A stretch of 64,000 nt of DNA from Pseudomonadota bacterium (lineage in GTDB: Bacteria > Pseudomonadota > Alphaproteobacteria > Rhizobiales > Rhizobiaceae), in NCBI GenBank assembly GCA_023451735.1, contig JAEXYH010000093.1, positions 247,694 to 311,693 on the forward strand, read 5' to 3'. Below are positions 44,372-53,890 of this stretch, piece by piece (position 1 is the stretch's first letter; each line of letters starts with the position of its first letter). A program made the position numbers and the translations under genes. Under the pieces are notes generated by a model that saw only the letters and a program-made list of their open reading frames with translations, made no database searches and was not told the DNA's origin.

Positions 44372-46315
44372 ATGCTCAAGAATCTAAAAATAAAGACCAA
44401 ATTTCTGATGGCGATTGCCATCTTGGCGTTCATCTCGCTGGCAGGGCTGGCTTTTGTCACTTTACGCTTCGCGGAAGCGAACAAGACCTATTTCAGCTTC
44501 CTTCAGAACGAGAGCACGGCGGCGGTCTATGGACCACGCGGTGTTGCCGGTGCATGGACGGCCATCAACTGGTTGAACAGAACCGTCACGCAGGATCCAC
44601 AGTCGGATAAGTTTACGGAATTCGCAGCCCGCTTCAACAACGAGTTGACCGGTGCCCGTGGCCGTCTCGAGCAGATACCGGCCATCGTTCCGAGCCGAAA
44701 GGCGGCAATCGACGAGCTGGTAGGCGCGATGGACGTGATGCGGCAGATCGGCGGGGAAATGATCAAGGCACATGCCGTCGGCGACAAGGCGTTGTTCGAC
44801 AGCATGACGGTCAAGCTCGAGCAGATCACCATCGACTTTTCGGCAAAATCCGCCGCCAACAACACAGCCATGGCGGACTTGATCAAGAACGGTTCGGAAC
44901 AGTTGAATGCGCGGGTTACCGATGCAATCTGGGTTACGATCGTCAGCATGTTGGTCGGCATCGCCGTCGCCATCGCTTTCTCCATGCTGATCGCCCAGAA
45001 AGGCGTCACCACGCCGATGGTCCGCCTGCGTGAACGCATGGCGTCGCTCGCTGCCGGCGAGACCGAAGCCGAGATCGATGGTCTCGACCGCAAGGACGAG
45101 ATCGGCCAGATGGCTGAAGCTGTTGCCGTTTTCCGCGACAACGCGCTTGAGCGTCAGCGTCTTGAACAGGAAGCGAATGATAACCGCAGCCTGTCGGAAA
45201 AGGAGCGCCTCGAGCGCGAAGCCGCCAAGGCCCGCGAAGCTGCCGACGTCAAGTTTGCCGTCGACAATCTGGCCGCGGCCCTGAGCCAGCTTTCGAATGG
45301 TGATGTGTCCTATCGCATCGAGCAGCCCTTCACGGCGGCACTCGACGGTGTTCGTAACGACTTCAACGCCTCGGCTTCCAATCTTCAGCGAGCACTCGAA
45401 CAGGTAGCGGACAATGCCCGCAGCATCGAAGCCGGCTCGGCAGAAATCCGTTCGGCAGCAGACGATCTTGCCAAGCGCACCGAACAGCAGGCCGCTTCCG
45501 TTGAGGAGACTGCAGCCGCTCTGGAAGAAATCACCACCACGGTGAAGGATGCAGCCCGCCGCGCCACTGAGGCAGGCTCGCTTGTCACCCGCACCCGTCA
45601 AGGTGCGGAAAAGTCCGGCGAGGTCGTCCACAATGCCGTCAAGGCGATGGAGGCGATCGAAAAGTCATCGGGCGAGATCGGCAATATCATCGGCGTGATC
45701 GACGATATCGCCTTCCAGACCAACCTTCTGGCTCTGAACGCCGGTGTCGAAGCCGCCCGTGCGGGTGAGGCCGGCAAGGGTTTTGCAGTCGTTGCCCAGG
45801 AAGTGCGCGAACTTGCCCAGCGGTCGGCAAATGCCGCCAAGGAGATCAAGACGCTGATCACCGCCTCCAACCATCAGGTGCAGAACGGCGTGCATCTTGT
45901 CGGCGAGACCGGCAAGGCGCTGGAAACGATCGTCGGCGAAGTCCAGGAAATCAACAGGCACGTCACCGCCATCGTCGAAAGCGCCCAGGAACAGTCGTCG
46001 GGCCTGCAGCAGATCAACACGGCGGTCAACACGATGGATCAGGACACGCAGAAGAATGCGGCGATGGTCGAGGAGCAGACCGCTGCAAGCCATGGTCTTG
46101 CCCGCGACGTTGCCTCGCTCAACGCCCTGCTTGGCCAGTTCAAGCTTGGCAGCGTGTCGGCAGAACGCCCGGCAAGCCAGCCGCAGAAGCCGGTACGCTC
46201 GGCTCAAGTCGACGAAGCACCGGCAGCTTCTCCGGCGCGAGCTCTCGGCCGCAAACTGGCCGGCGCCTTCTCCGGCAACGCTGCGCTCAGGAACGATAGC
46301 TGGGAAGAGTTCTGA
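44372..46315 (+). CDS. Methyl-accepting chemotaxis protein, copy 2
   Basis: This 647-residue protein is a tandem paralogue of copy 1. The first helix, the HAMP region and the signalling domain are nearly the same, while the periplasmic part (about 30-186) is clearly diverged. It ends SWEEF, again like the CheR/CheB tether. The pattern suggests a duplicated receptor with altered ligand choice. It begins at the ATG at 44372 and has its own promoter region and terminator. Confidence 0.93.
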   Translation: MLKNLKIKTKFLMAIAILAFISLAGLAFVTLRFAEANKTYFSFLQNESTAAVYGPRGVAGAWTAINWLNRTVTQDPQSDKFTEFAARFNNELTGARGRLEQIPAIVPSRKAAIDELVGAMDVMRQIGGEMIKAHAVGDKALFDSMTVKLEQITIDFSAKSAANNTAMADLIKNGSEQLNARVTDAIWVTIVSMLVGIAVAIAFSMLIAQKGVTTPMVRLRERMASLAAGETEAEIDGLDRKDEIGQMAEAVAVFRDNALERQRLEQEANDNRSLSEKERLEREAAKAREAADVKFAVDNLAAALSQLSNGDVSYRIEQPFTAALDGVRNDFNASASNLQRALEQVADNARSIEAGSAEIRSAADDLAKRTEQQAASVEETAAALEEITTTVKDAARRATEAGSLVTRTRQGAEKSGEVVHNAVKAMEAIEKSSGEIGNIIGVIDDIAFQTNLLALNAGVEAARAGEAGKGFAVVAQEVRELAQRSANAAKEIKTLITASNHQVQNGVHLVGETGKALETIVGEVQEINRHVTAIVESAQEQSSGLQQINTAVNTMDQDTQKNAAMVEEQTAASHGLARDVASLNALLGQFKLGSVSAERPASQPQKPVRSAQVDEAPAASPARALGRKLAGAFSGNAALRNDSWEEF

Positions 46316-46372
46316 ACATCTGGCTTGAGATGAGGTGAGGGGTATTTGCCCCTCAACTGCGACGATATGTCC

Positions 46373-46410
46373 AACCGCGGGAGCTTACCGGCTTCCGCGG
46401 TTCTTTTTTG
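46373..46410 (+). terminator. Terminator of chemoreceptor copy 2
   Basis: AACCGCGGGAGC and GCTTCCGCGGTT form a 12-bp stem with one wobble pair, followed by a C and six T. Confidence 0.92.
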
Positions 46411-46583
46411 AGCATCTTCATCGTTGGGTGTCTGATGCCGCCCCCTATTGTGCAATTTTGACGGTAATCAATGTCCTTGCCATGCGTTGGGAGCAAGGCT
46501 GTGTCGCTGCGCTGGCGTTGGTAAAAGACCTCAAGAGAGCGTATTTTAGCAACAACACAGCAACCAGAACGAAAGCTAAGGCT

Positions 46584-46739
46584 ATGTTTGACACAGTACG
46601 CAAGTTTGCACGCGCTCTGCGCGTCCCTTCGGCCCAGGATCGCGAGATGGCATATCTCAATGAATCCCGCGACCGTATCGACCTTGAATACCGTATGCGC
46701 CAGATTGACCGCGGTCTGTTCCGCAAGTCTGGTTTTTAA
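46584..46739 (+). CDS. Small DUF3563 protein
   Basis: This 51-residue protein fits the DUF3563 pattern: an N-terminal helix (MFDTVRKFARAL), then REMAYLNESRDRIDLEYR in outline, and the ending QIDRGLFR. The family is small, soluble and of unknown function, common in rhizobia and related bacteria. AAGG lies 3-6 bases before the ATG. The frame stays open upstream but without a better start. A hairpin (AGTGCCA/TGGCACT with inner GGCG/CGCC) lies just downstream at 46766-46794. Confidence 0.75.
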   Translation: MFDTVRKFARALRVPSAQDREMAYLNESRDRIDLEYRMRQIDRGLFRKSGF

Positions 46740-46975
46740 AGCCGGGTTGTCTCTACCTGCATGGAAGTGCCATAGGCGATCCGCCCTTGGCACTCGGGAA
46801 GGTGAGGGTAGGCCGTCTCTCCGGGGATAAAGCTCTCGATTTCCATGATGGCGACCGTCCATCGTCGATTGCATCCCAAAAATCGACACGATTATCGGCT
46901 TCCGCTATCGTATCATTTGGTAATGTAGCCAATTGACGCCGGTCCCGTCTGGATCGACTGGACAGGTTCGACAGA

Positions 46976-47551
46976 ATGCCGTTTCGCCGCCGTACTCCTC
47001 TTTCGTTGCGTCAGAGGCTTTTCGGGATGTTCGTTCCGAAGAGAGGTTTTCGCCGTCTGCTTGGTTATTACCGTCTCAAGGTCATGCGTATCGGCGGTTC
47101 GCCCCATGCCGTTGCAGCCGGTGTTGCCGTCGGCGTGCTGAGCGCCTGGACACCCTTTCTCGGCTTCCATGTTCTGTTCGCCATCCCGATCGCCTGGCTT
47201 CTGGGCGGCAGCATGATTGCGGCGGCCATCGGTACCACTTTCGCAAATCCCCTGACCTGCCCGATCATCTGGCCGCTCACCTGGGAAGTGGGCCAGTTCC
47301 TGCTCGGTGCGGAGCCAAGCTCGCGCCATATCGATCTGGAGGCGTTGTTCGCCCACCTGGATGTCTCGCAACTCTGGCGTCCGGTGCTTGAACCGATGCT
47401 GGTCGGCTCGTTGCCGCTGGGCCTGCTCTGCGCGTTTTTCTTCTATGCGGTGACCTATCTTGCCGTGCGCGGTTTCCGCAATCGTCGCGTCAGCCGCTTG
47501 ACGGAAAGGGCAAGAGTGCTCAAGTCAGCCGAAAACGGATCAGCAGTTTAG
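46976..47551 (+). CDS. DUF2062 membrane protein
   Basis: This 191-residue protein has the DUF2062 core: [26 protein letters not shown] in outline, then [17 protein letters not shown], with two or three membrane helices. The N- and C-terminal ends are basic. The function is unknown. It sits directly upstream of acpS, the standard rhizobial arrangement, with about 17 bases between them, so they are probably one operon. Confidence 0.88.
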   Translation: MPFRRRTPLSLRQRLFGMFVPKRGFRRLLGYYRLKVMRIGGSPHAVAAGVAVGVLSAWTPFLGFHVLFAIPIAWLLGGSMIAAAIGTTFANPLTCPIIWPLTWEVGQFLLGAEPSSRHIDLEALFAHLDVSQLWRPVLEPMLVGSLPLGLLCAFFFYAVTYLAVRGFRNRRVSRLTERARVLKSAENGSAV

Positions 47552-47568
47552 GCGACAGGATTGGCTTG

Positions 47569-47973
47569 ATGATTATCGGCATGGGTAGCGACCTCATAGA
47601 CATAAGGCGCGTGGAAAAATCCATCGAACGGTTTGGCGAACGTTTCACCCATCGCTGTTTCACCGAAATCGAGCGGGCCAAGTCCGAGCGCCGTAAAAAT
47701 CGGGCGGAATCCTATGCAAAGCGGTTCGCCGCCAAAGAGGCCTGTTCCAAGGCGCTGGGCACCGGTCTCGCCAACGGCGTGTTCTGGAAGGACATGGGCG
47801 TCGTCAATCTTCCGGGCGGCAAGCCGACAATGGTCCTGACCGGCGGCGCCGGCGAGCGGCTGGCGGAACTGATGCCGGCCGGCCACGAACCCGTTATCCA
47901 CATCACCATCACCGACGAATATCCTTATGCGCAGGCCTTCGTGATCATCGAGGCGCGTCCGGTTTCCACCTGA
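47569..47973 (+). CDS. acpS: Holo-[acyl-carrier-protein] synthase
   Basis: This 134-residue protein is AcpS. The motif [11 protein letters not shown] near residues 4-14 supplies the metal-binding aspartate (D8), and [15 protein letters not shown] near 53 supplies the glutamate and the coenzyme A contact. It moves 4'-phosphopantetheine from coenzyme A to the acyl carrier protein. The ATG at 47569 has AGGA about 8 bases upstream; a TTG immediately before it is in frame. It is followed by lepB after about 125 bases. Confidence 0.95.
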   Translation: MIIGMGSDLIDIRRVEKSIERFGERFTHRCFTEIERAKSERRKNRAESYAKRFAAKEACSKALGTGLANGVFWKDMGVVNLPGGKPTMVLTGGAGERLAELMPAGHEPVIHITITDEYPYAQAFVIIEARPVST

Positions 47974-48098
47974 TGGCGAAGCCGCAGGAGATGCCTCGCG
48001 CATTCGATGAAGGATTCGTAATCTCACCACCATTGCCGAGGCTAAGCTAAGCGTTTAGACAGTTCAGCCACTCGCCCCGAGATAGAAAGATTTTTGAC

Positions 48099-48848
48099 GT
48101 GTCCGATAAAGCCGAGACGAAGCAGCCGAATGCCCTTTGGGAAAACATCAAGGTCATTATCCAGGCCCTGCTGCTTGCCATGGTCATCCGTACGGTTCTG
48201 TTCCAGCCCTTCACCATTCCGTCCGGCTCGATGATGCCGACCCTGCTCGTCGGCGACTACATCTTCGTCAACAAGTTCGCCTACGGTTATTCGAAATATT
48301 CGCTGCCCTTCTCGCCGGATGTGTTCGACGGTCGTATCCTCGAATTCAGTGAGCCGAAGCGTGGTGACGTCATCGTCTTCCGCCTGCCGCAGCAGCCGGA
48401 TATCGACTATATCAAGCGTCTGATCGGCCTGCCGGGCGACAAGGTCCAGATGCGTGACGGCATTCTCTACGTCAACGGCCAGGCCGTGCCGAAACAGGCG
48501 GATGGCAGCTTCACCTCGGATTACCGTCTCGATCCGGGCGCCAACGTTCCCGTCTTCCGCGAAACGCTCGACAACGGCAAGACCTACGATACACTCGACC
48601 AGATCCCGAATTCGCGCGGCGACAACACGCCTGAATTCAATGTGCCGGAAGGCCATTATTTCTTCATGGGCGACAACCGTGACAACTCGCTCGACAGCCG
48701 CTTCGACGTCGGTTTCGTTCCGGCTGAAAACCTCGTCGGTCGCGCCAGCGTGATCTTCTTCTCGCTCGGCAACGACACCTCGTTCCGCGAAATCTGGAAA
48801 TGGCCGTCCAACATGCGTTGGGATCGTCTGTTCAAGGGCGTCAACTGA
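48099..48848 (+). CDS. lepB: Signal peptidase I
   Basis: This 249-residue protein is type I signal peptidase. One membrane helix (about 18-36) is followed by the nucleophile in IPSGSMMPTL (Ser44) and the general base lysine in YIKRLIGLPGD (Lys106). The late box FMGDNRDNSLDSR is near 188. It cuts signal peptides from exported proteins at the outer face of the inner membrane. The start appears to be GTG. The stop overlaps the rnc start (ATGA), coupling translation. Confidence 0.96.
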   Translation: MSDKAETKQPNALWENIKVIIQALLLAMVIRTVLFQPFTIPSGSMMPTLLVGDYIFVNKFAYGYSKYSLPFSPDVFDGRILEFSEPKRGDVIVFRLPQQPDIDYIKRLIGLPGDKVQMRDGILYVNGQAVPKQADGSFTSDYRLDPGANVPVFRETLDNGKTYDTLDQIPNSRGDNTPEFNVPEGHYFFMGDNRDNSLDSRFDVGFVPAENLVGRASVIFFSLGNDTSFREIWKWPSNMRWDRLFKGVN

Positions 48849-49558
48849 TGAAGATGAGACTTTTGTCGGCGGAGGAGCGGGGCCAGCTGGAAGCTGCGAT
48901 CGGTCATGTCTTCGCCGACAAGCAGTGGCTTGACCGGGCGCTGACCCATGCCAGCACCGGCACTGCCAAGAATGCCAATTACGAGCGCCTGGAGTTTCTG
49001 GGCGACCGCGTGCTGGGCTTGTGTGTCGCCGAACTCCTTTTCACCACCTTTCGCGCCGCGGAAGAGGGGGAGCTATCGGTTCGGCTCAACCAACTGGTCA
49101 GCGCAGAAAGCTGTGCCATCGTTGCCGATGAACTGGAATTGCACCGTTTCATTCGCACCGGCGCCGACGTCAAGAAACTGACCGGCAAGCGCATGCTCAA
49201 TGTTCGTGCCGATGTGGTGGAAAGCCTCATCGCTGCGCTCTATCTTGATGGTGGGCTGGAAGTTGCCCGCGCTTTCATCCTGCGTTACTGGCAGGACCGG
49301 GCGGAAAAGCCCGATGCCGCGCGGCGTGATGCCAAGACCGAGCTGCAGGAATGGGCGCATGCCAAGTTCAATACCACCCCGTCCTACAGGGTGGATGATC
49401 GCTCCGGACCGGATCATGATCCGCGCTTCACGGTGACGGTGGAAATCAAGGGCGTCGCGCCCGAAACCGGTACAGACCGGTCGAAACGGGCAGCCGAACA
49501 GGTTGCCGCAACGAAGCTCCTCGAACGTGAGGGCATCTGGCAGAAAAGCCAGGATTGA
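48848..49558 (+). CDS. rnc: Ribonuclease III
   Basis: This 236-residue protein is RNase III. The signature ERLEFLGDRVL (46-56) and DVVESLIAALYLDGG near 122 carry the metal-binding acids. A C-terminal double-stranded RNA binding domain spans about 158-230. It processes rRNA precursors and structured mRNAs. The start overlaps the lepB stop; a second ATG two codons later is also possible. The gene runs into era with about 10 bases between. Confidence 0.96.
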   Translation: MKMRLLSAEERGQLEAAIGHVFADKQWLDRALTHASTGTAKNANYERLEFLGDRVLGLCVAELLFTTFRAAEEGELSVRLNQLVSAESCAIVADELELHRFIRTGADVKKLTGKRMLNVRADVVESLIAALYLDGGLEVARAFILRYWQDRAEKPDAARRDAKTELQEWAHAKFNTTPSYRVDDRSGPDHDPRFTVTVEIKGVAPETGTDRSKRAAEQVAATKLLEREGIWQKSQD

Positions 49559-49568
49559 TTGGATCGAT

Positions 49569-50513
49569 ATGACCGAAGACCACAACATTGCCGGCGAAGA
49601 AAATGAAGCCGCAGCCGGCCCGACCCATTCCGGCTTCGTCGCCCTGATCGGCGCCACCAATGCCGGCAAGTCGACGCTGGTCAACCGCCTTGTCGGCGCC
49701 AAGGTCTCGATCGTCAGCCACAAGGTGCAGACGACGCGTGCCATCGTGCGTGGCATTGCCATCCACGACAATGCCCAGATCGTCTTCATGGATACGCCCG
49801 GCATCTTCAAGCCGCGCCGCAGGCTCGACCGCGCCATGGTGACGTCCGCCTGGGGCGGCGCCAAGGATGCTGACGTGATCGCACTTCTGATCGACAGCGA
49901 GCGCGGCATCCGTGGCGACGCCGAGACCATCCTCGAAGGTCTCAAGGATGTCCATCAGCCAAAAATCCTGCTTTTGAACAAGATCGACCAGGTGAAGCGC
50001 GAGGATCTTCTGGCGCTTGCTGCCGCTGCCAATGAAAGGGTCGGGTTCGAACGTACCTTCATGATTTCGGCAACGACCGGATCGGGCTGCGATGACCTGA
50101 TGAACTATTTCGCCACGACCCTGCCGGAAGGTCCCTGGTATTATCCCGAGGACCAGATTTCAGATCTGCCGATGCGCCAGCTCGCAGCCGAAATCACCCG
50201 TGAAAAACTGTTCCTGCGGCTCCATCAGGAGCTTCCCTATGCCTCCCACGTAGAAACGGAAAAGTGGGAAGAGCGCAAGGACGGATCGGTTCGTATCGAG
50301 CAGGTCATCTATGTGGAGCGCGAAAGCCAGAAGAAGATCGCACTCGGCAAAGGCGGCGAAGCGATCAAGGCGATTTCGACCGCATCCCGCAAGGAGCTGT
50401 CCGAAATTCTCGAGCAGCCTGTCCACCTCTTCCTGTTCGTCAAGGTTCGCGAGAACTGGGGCAACGACCCGGAACGCTTCCGCGAGATGGGCCTGGAATT
50501 TCCCAAGGGTTGA
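49569..50513 (+). CDS. era: GTPase Era
   Basis: This 314-residue protein is Era. The P-loop GATNAGKSTL is near 29, DTPGIF near 75, NKID near 137, and a C-terminal KH RNA-binding domain follows with GKGGEAIKAI near 262. It binds the 3' end of 16S rRNA and helps mature the 30S subunit. It lies immediately after rnc, as in most bacteria. The first 20 residues are acidic and not conserved. Confidence 0.96.
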   Translation: MTEDHNIAGEENEAAAGPTHSGFVALIGATNAGKSTLVNRLVGAKVSIVSHKVQTTRAIVRGIAIHDNAQIVFMDTPGIFKPRRRLDRAMVTSAWGGAKDADVIALLIDSERGIRGDAETILEGLKDVHQPKILLLNKIDQVKREDLLALAAAANERVGFERTFMISATTGSGCDDLMNYFATTLPEGPWYYPEDQISDLPMRQLAAEITREKLFLRLHQELPYASHVETEKWEERKDGSVRIEQVIYVERESQKKIALGKGGEAIKAISTASRKELSEILEQPVHLFLFVKVRENWGNDPERFREMGLEFPKG

Positions 50514-50753
50514 TCAAAATATTTTGTACGACAGCGTACGCTCGAATTCTTTCTCCTTGATTTCCTTGGCTTGTGCCCAATCTGCATAGACATCGTCCAC
50601 AGTCCAACATGATATGTTATTGGTAATCTGTGCAACTCTGCGCAGTGCGCTTGACACGACGCAACTGTGGAACTTTGATCTCTATCATAACAGCGCGATT
50701 CAAGCTGTTTGCAACAGAGATGGAACAAGAACACCACAGGGATTGCGAGCCGC

Positions 50754-51269
50754 ATGGGCACCAGCAAATACATGGGACGAGACAAGGGCGTGGATCTGAA
50801 GGACGCTGTTGGGTTCTTCAGCTGGGATCTCAACGAGAACAAGGTCTTCGCGGATAATGTTTTCGCGTATATCTATGGTATACCGCCGCATGAATTGGAG
50901 ATCGGAGCTCCGATCGAACAGGTCATCAGGCATGTGGCGGAAGACGACATGCCTCGGGTGGCCAAGGCTTTGCACGAGACGATCGTCTCCGGCAACCCTT
51001 GCCATCACACCTATCAAATTGTCCACCCGAACGGGCGACACATCGTTGTGACAGGGCAGGGGCGTTGTCTGCGCAACGGCGACGGCATGCCGTCCATCTT
51101 TACAGGTCTGGTGACTGCCGAGGAAAAGGGCGCGACGTTGCCTGAAGCCGATCCTTTGGCTTCGCATTGCATGGAAGCGTTGAAACTTGCCAAGCGTCGT
51201 CGGCATGCCCTGGCCGAACGCTACCTAACTTCAGCCCTGGGAGCGCTCGGTCGCCGGGCTGACAATTAA
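50754..51269 (+). CDS. Single PAS-domain protein
   Basis: This protein of about 171 residues holds one PAS_3-like domain (about 15-125): VGFFSWDLNENKVFADNVFA in outline, then IEQVIRHVAEDDMPRV, PNGRHIVVTGQGR and FTGLVTAEEK. No kinase, GGDEF or output domain is attached. A basic, helical C-terminus (LAKRRRHALAERYL) could contact DNA, RNA or a partner. It may be a stand-alone sensor. GGGA lies about 12 bases before the ATG; an upstream start is less likely. Confidence 0.75.
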   Translation: MGTSKYMGRDKGVDLKDAVGFFSWDLNENKVFADNVFAYIYGIPPHELEIGAPIEQVIRHVAEDDMPRVAKALHETIVSGNPCHHTYQIVHPNGRHIVVTGQGRCLRNGDGMPSIFTGLVTAEEKGATLPEADPLASHCMEALKLAKRRRHALAERYLTSALGALGRRADN

Positions 51270-51283
51270 CACCCAATATGGCG

Positions 51284-51312
51284 CCGGCGGCAAACGATCT
51301 GTCTGCCGCCGG
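51284..51312. terminator. Hairpin between PAS gene and secreted-protein gene
   Basis: CCGGCGGCA and TGCCGCCGG form a perfect 9-bp stem with an 11-base loop between convergent genes. No long T run is present. Confidence 0.55.
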
Positions 51313-51321
51313 TCTTGACGT

Positions 51322-51714
51322 TCATTTCTGACGATCCATCAAAGCCTTCACCTCCTGGAAGCGACGGCGGTTGTCCGGTTCCTGTTCGCCCGGGCCGTAA
51401 CAGGTCTTGGAAATGCAGAAGCGGATAAGACCGAACGGCGGTGTCGCCTTGTCGAATTCGCAATCAATCTCGTTATTGTAATCGGTCGGCTTGGCGTCCG
51501 CGCGGGTCGAATAGGTCAGTCGTGCACCAGGCGGGTCGAGTTCCGGAAAGGATTGTACGATCCCTGTCTTGATTGTCGGCACCAGCAGGAAATTCTTGGC
51601 GACTGAAAGGCAGGCCTGTTCCAGCTGCGGTGACTGTGCTGCTGCCGGTGACGCCGGAAGAAACCCGGCAAAGGCGGCGGAGACCGCAGCGGCGGCTAAA
51701 GCGACATGTTTCAT
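51322..51714 (-). CDS. Secreted protein of unknown function
   Basis: This 130-residue protein has a signal peptide (cleavage near PAAAQS, about residue 27). The mature part holds four cysteines (ACLS, IDCEFD, RFCISKTCYG), suggesting two disulfides, and ends in a charged helix with RRFQEVKALMDRQK. I do not recognise a family. GGGAG lies before the ATG. It stands between a PAS gene and recO. Confidence 0.68.
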   Translation of the reverse strand: MKHVALAAAAVSAAFAGFLPASPAAAQSPQLEQACLSVAKNFLLVPTIKTGIVQSFPELDPPGARLTYSTRADAKPTDYNNEIDCEFDKATPPFGLIRFCISKTCYGPGEQEPDNRRRFQEVKALMDRQK

Positions 51715-51892
51715 GGGAACTCCCTGAGCCCGTTATTGTTTTGCGGGAGAATTCCGCTGACAGGCAATTTGTTCCAAGAGAGGCGACACCTGATCGCAAT
51801 TTTTCAAACGCTGTTGCAAATCGCGAAACCGATTCAATCTGAACGACTTATGCGATAGAACTGAATCAGTTCGGAAAGGTCTTGAAGTATCG

Positions 51893-52648
51893 ATGCAGTG
51901 GCAGGACGAAGCGATCATCATCGGCGTCAAGCGGCATGGCGAAACCAGCGTCATTGCCGAGCTGATGACGCGTGAGCGCGGCCGCCACCTGGGCCTCGTC
52001 CGCTCTGGCCGTTCCCGCGCCATGCAGCCGGTACTGCAACCGGGAAACCGGGTTGAAGCGGTCTGGCGCGCCAGGCTCGACGAGCACCTGGGAGAGCTGA
52101 AACTCGAGCCTGTAAGACTGAGAGCCGCAAAGTTGATGGAGACCGCCACTGCCGTCTACGGCGTGCAGGCCATGGGCGCTCTGCTGCGTCTTCTTCCCGA
52201 ACGCGATCCACATCCCCATCTCTTCGATGCGCTGGACATCATTCTCGACACGATGGATGACCCCGCCGATGCAGGCGAGCTCTTTGTCCGGTTCGAGCTC
52301 GCTGTCTTGAACGACCTCGGTTACGGCCTCGACCTCACCGAATGTGCGGCAACCGGCGTGCGGCAGAACCTGCTCTATGTTTCGCCGAAAAGCGGCAGAG
52401 CCGTCTGTGGCGAGGCGGGTGCGCCTTATGCTGACCGCATGCTGGTGTTACCGCCTTTCCTCGGGGAGGGGCCGAAGCCCGCGGCCGACCGTGAGAGCAT
52501 GCTGGCCGCCTTCCGGCTCACCCAATTCTTTCTGCACCGGCATGTTTACGAGCCGCGCGGCATTACCGCCAACGATGCCCGTGAGGGATTTGTCCAGGCG
52601 GCGCTAAAGGCGCTTTCCGCGCCTCCTGCGGATCGTCAGGCCGGCTGA
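51893..52648 (+). CDS. recO: DNA repair protein RecO
   Basis: This 251-residue protein is RecO. The N-terminal OB-fold opens [17 protein letters not shown] in outline, followed by the helical domain with [19 protein letters not shown]. It anneals single-stranded DNA and helps RecR load RecA. The zinc site typical of some RecO proteins is not obvious. It ends 3 bases before the convergent MFS gene stop. The era-recO link is typical of rhizobia, here with two small genes between. Confidence 0.93.
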   Translation: MQWQDEAIIIGVKRHGETSVIAELMTRERGRHLGLVRSGRSRAMQPVLQPGNRVEAVWRARLDEHLGELKLEPVRLRAAKLMETATAVYGVQAMGALLRLLPERDPHPHLFDALDIILDTMDDPADAGELFVRFELAVLNDLGYGLDLTECAATGVRQNLLYVSPKSGRAVCGEAGAPYADRMLVLPPFLGEGPKPAADRESMLAAFRLTQFFLHRHVYEPRGITANDAREGFVQAALKALSAPPADRQAG

Positions 52649-52651
52649 GGC

Positions 52652-53890
52652 CTATTCCGCGGGCTGGCTGACCAGCGACCGATCGACGGGCTTCTCCTGG
52701 ATCGGCCAGTGAACGACCGCGGCAAAAATGCCGAGCGCCACGCCGAACCACCAGACCACGTTGTAGGAGCCGAGCCGGTCGTAGAGATAGCCGCCCATCC
52801 ATACACCAAGGAACGAACCGACCTGGTGCGACAGGAAGACGATCCCGCCCAACAGGCCGAGATGCCGGGTGCCGAACATGATGGCGACCAGCCCGTTTGT
52901 CGGCGGAACGGTGGAGAGCCAGAGCAGGCCCATGACGATGGCGAAGATGATGACCGAAAGCGGCGTCTGCGGCAGAAGCAGGAAGGCCGTCACCGCCACC
53001 GAACGCGCCAGATAGATATAGGCGAGGAAGTAAGGCTTCGAATAACGCTGGCCGATGACGCCGGCCGACAGCGATCCTATAACGTTGAAGAAGCCGATCA
53101 GCGCCATGGCGATCACCGCATAACGGGCATCGATGCCGATATCGCGCAGATAGGCCGGAAAATGCGCGGTGATGAAGGCGACCTGAAAGCCGCAAACGAA
53201 GAAGCCGCTGGTCAGCAGCAGATAGCCCTTATGCCCGAATGCCTCCTTCAACGCTTCGCCTGCCGTCTGCTTGAACGCGACTTGCGACTGCGTGCCCGAG
53301 CTTGAATTGCCGCGTAGCGGTATGGCCAGCAGCGGGATTGCCAGCATCATCACCGCCATGATGACGAGACTGTCCGACCAGCCATAGGTGGAAATCAGGG
53401 CCTGACTGAGCGGCGCAAACAGAAACATCCCGGCAGAGCCTGCCGCTGTGCCGATGCCGAAGGCAAATGAACGCTGTTCCGGTGTCACGTTGCGGGCAAA
53501 GGCGGAAAGAATGGTGCCGAAGGACCCTGCGCCAACCGCAAGCCCCACCATCACGCCGCCGGAGAGATACAGAATGCTCTCCGAATGCGCCGTCGACATC
53601 AGCGCCAGGCCGGCCGCATAAAGCAGGCCTGAAAAAGTCAGGACCCGACCGGTGCCCCATTTGTCTGCGATCGCGCCGAAAATCGGCTGGCCCAGCCCCC
53701 AGGCCAGGTTCTGGATCGCCATGGCAAGCCCGAAGGTCGACCGGTCCCAGCCGGTATCGCCTAGCATCGGCAACTGGAAGAACCCCATTGCCGAACGCGG
53801 CCCGAAGGTCAAAAGAGCAATCAGCGCGCCTGCCGAAATGATCAGCCAGGGCATCGGCGCTCGGGCCGAACGGCTTGCTGCAAGAGACAT
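52652..53890 (-). CDS. MFS transporter
   Basis: This 412-residue protein has 12 predicted membrane helices and the major facilitator pattern: GPRSAMGFFQLPM in the first loop, then GQPIFGAIADKWGTGRV in outline (the loop 2-3 motif). The closest kind I can suggest is the oxalate/formate or CynX-like group. The substrate is unknown. AGGAGG 6 bases upstream fixes the ATG at 53890. It is convergent with recO and followed upstream by another transporter gene. Confidence 0.83.
   Translation of the reverse strand: MSLAASRSARAPMPWLIISAGALIALLTFGPRSAMGFFQLPMLGDTGWDRSTFGLAMAIQNLAWGLGQPIFGAIADKWGTGRVLTFSGLLYAAGLALMSTAHSESILYLSGGVMVGLAVGAGSFGTILSAFARNVTPEQRSFAFGIGTAAGSAGMFLFAPLSQALISTYGWSDSLVIMAVMMLAIPLLAIPLRGNSSSGTQSQVAFKQTAGEALKEAFGHKGYLLLTSGFFVCGFQVAFITAHFPAYLRDIGIDARYAVIAMALIGFFNVIGSLSAGVIGQRYSKPYFLAYIYLARSVAVTAFLLLPQTPLSVIIFAIVMGLLWLSTVPPTNGLVAIMFGTRHLGLLGGIVFLSHQVGSFLGVWMGGYLYDRLGSYNVVWWFGVALGIFAAVVHWPIQEKPVDRSLVSQPAE

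Noticed and set aside
41980..46315. Tandem chemoreceptors as an assembly duplication
   Set aside because: The two genes differ throughout the periplasmic domain and the intergenic DNA, so they are true paralogues.
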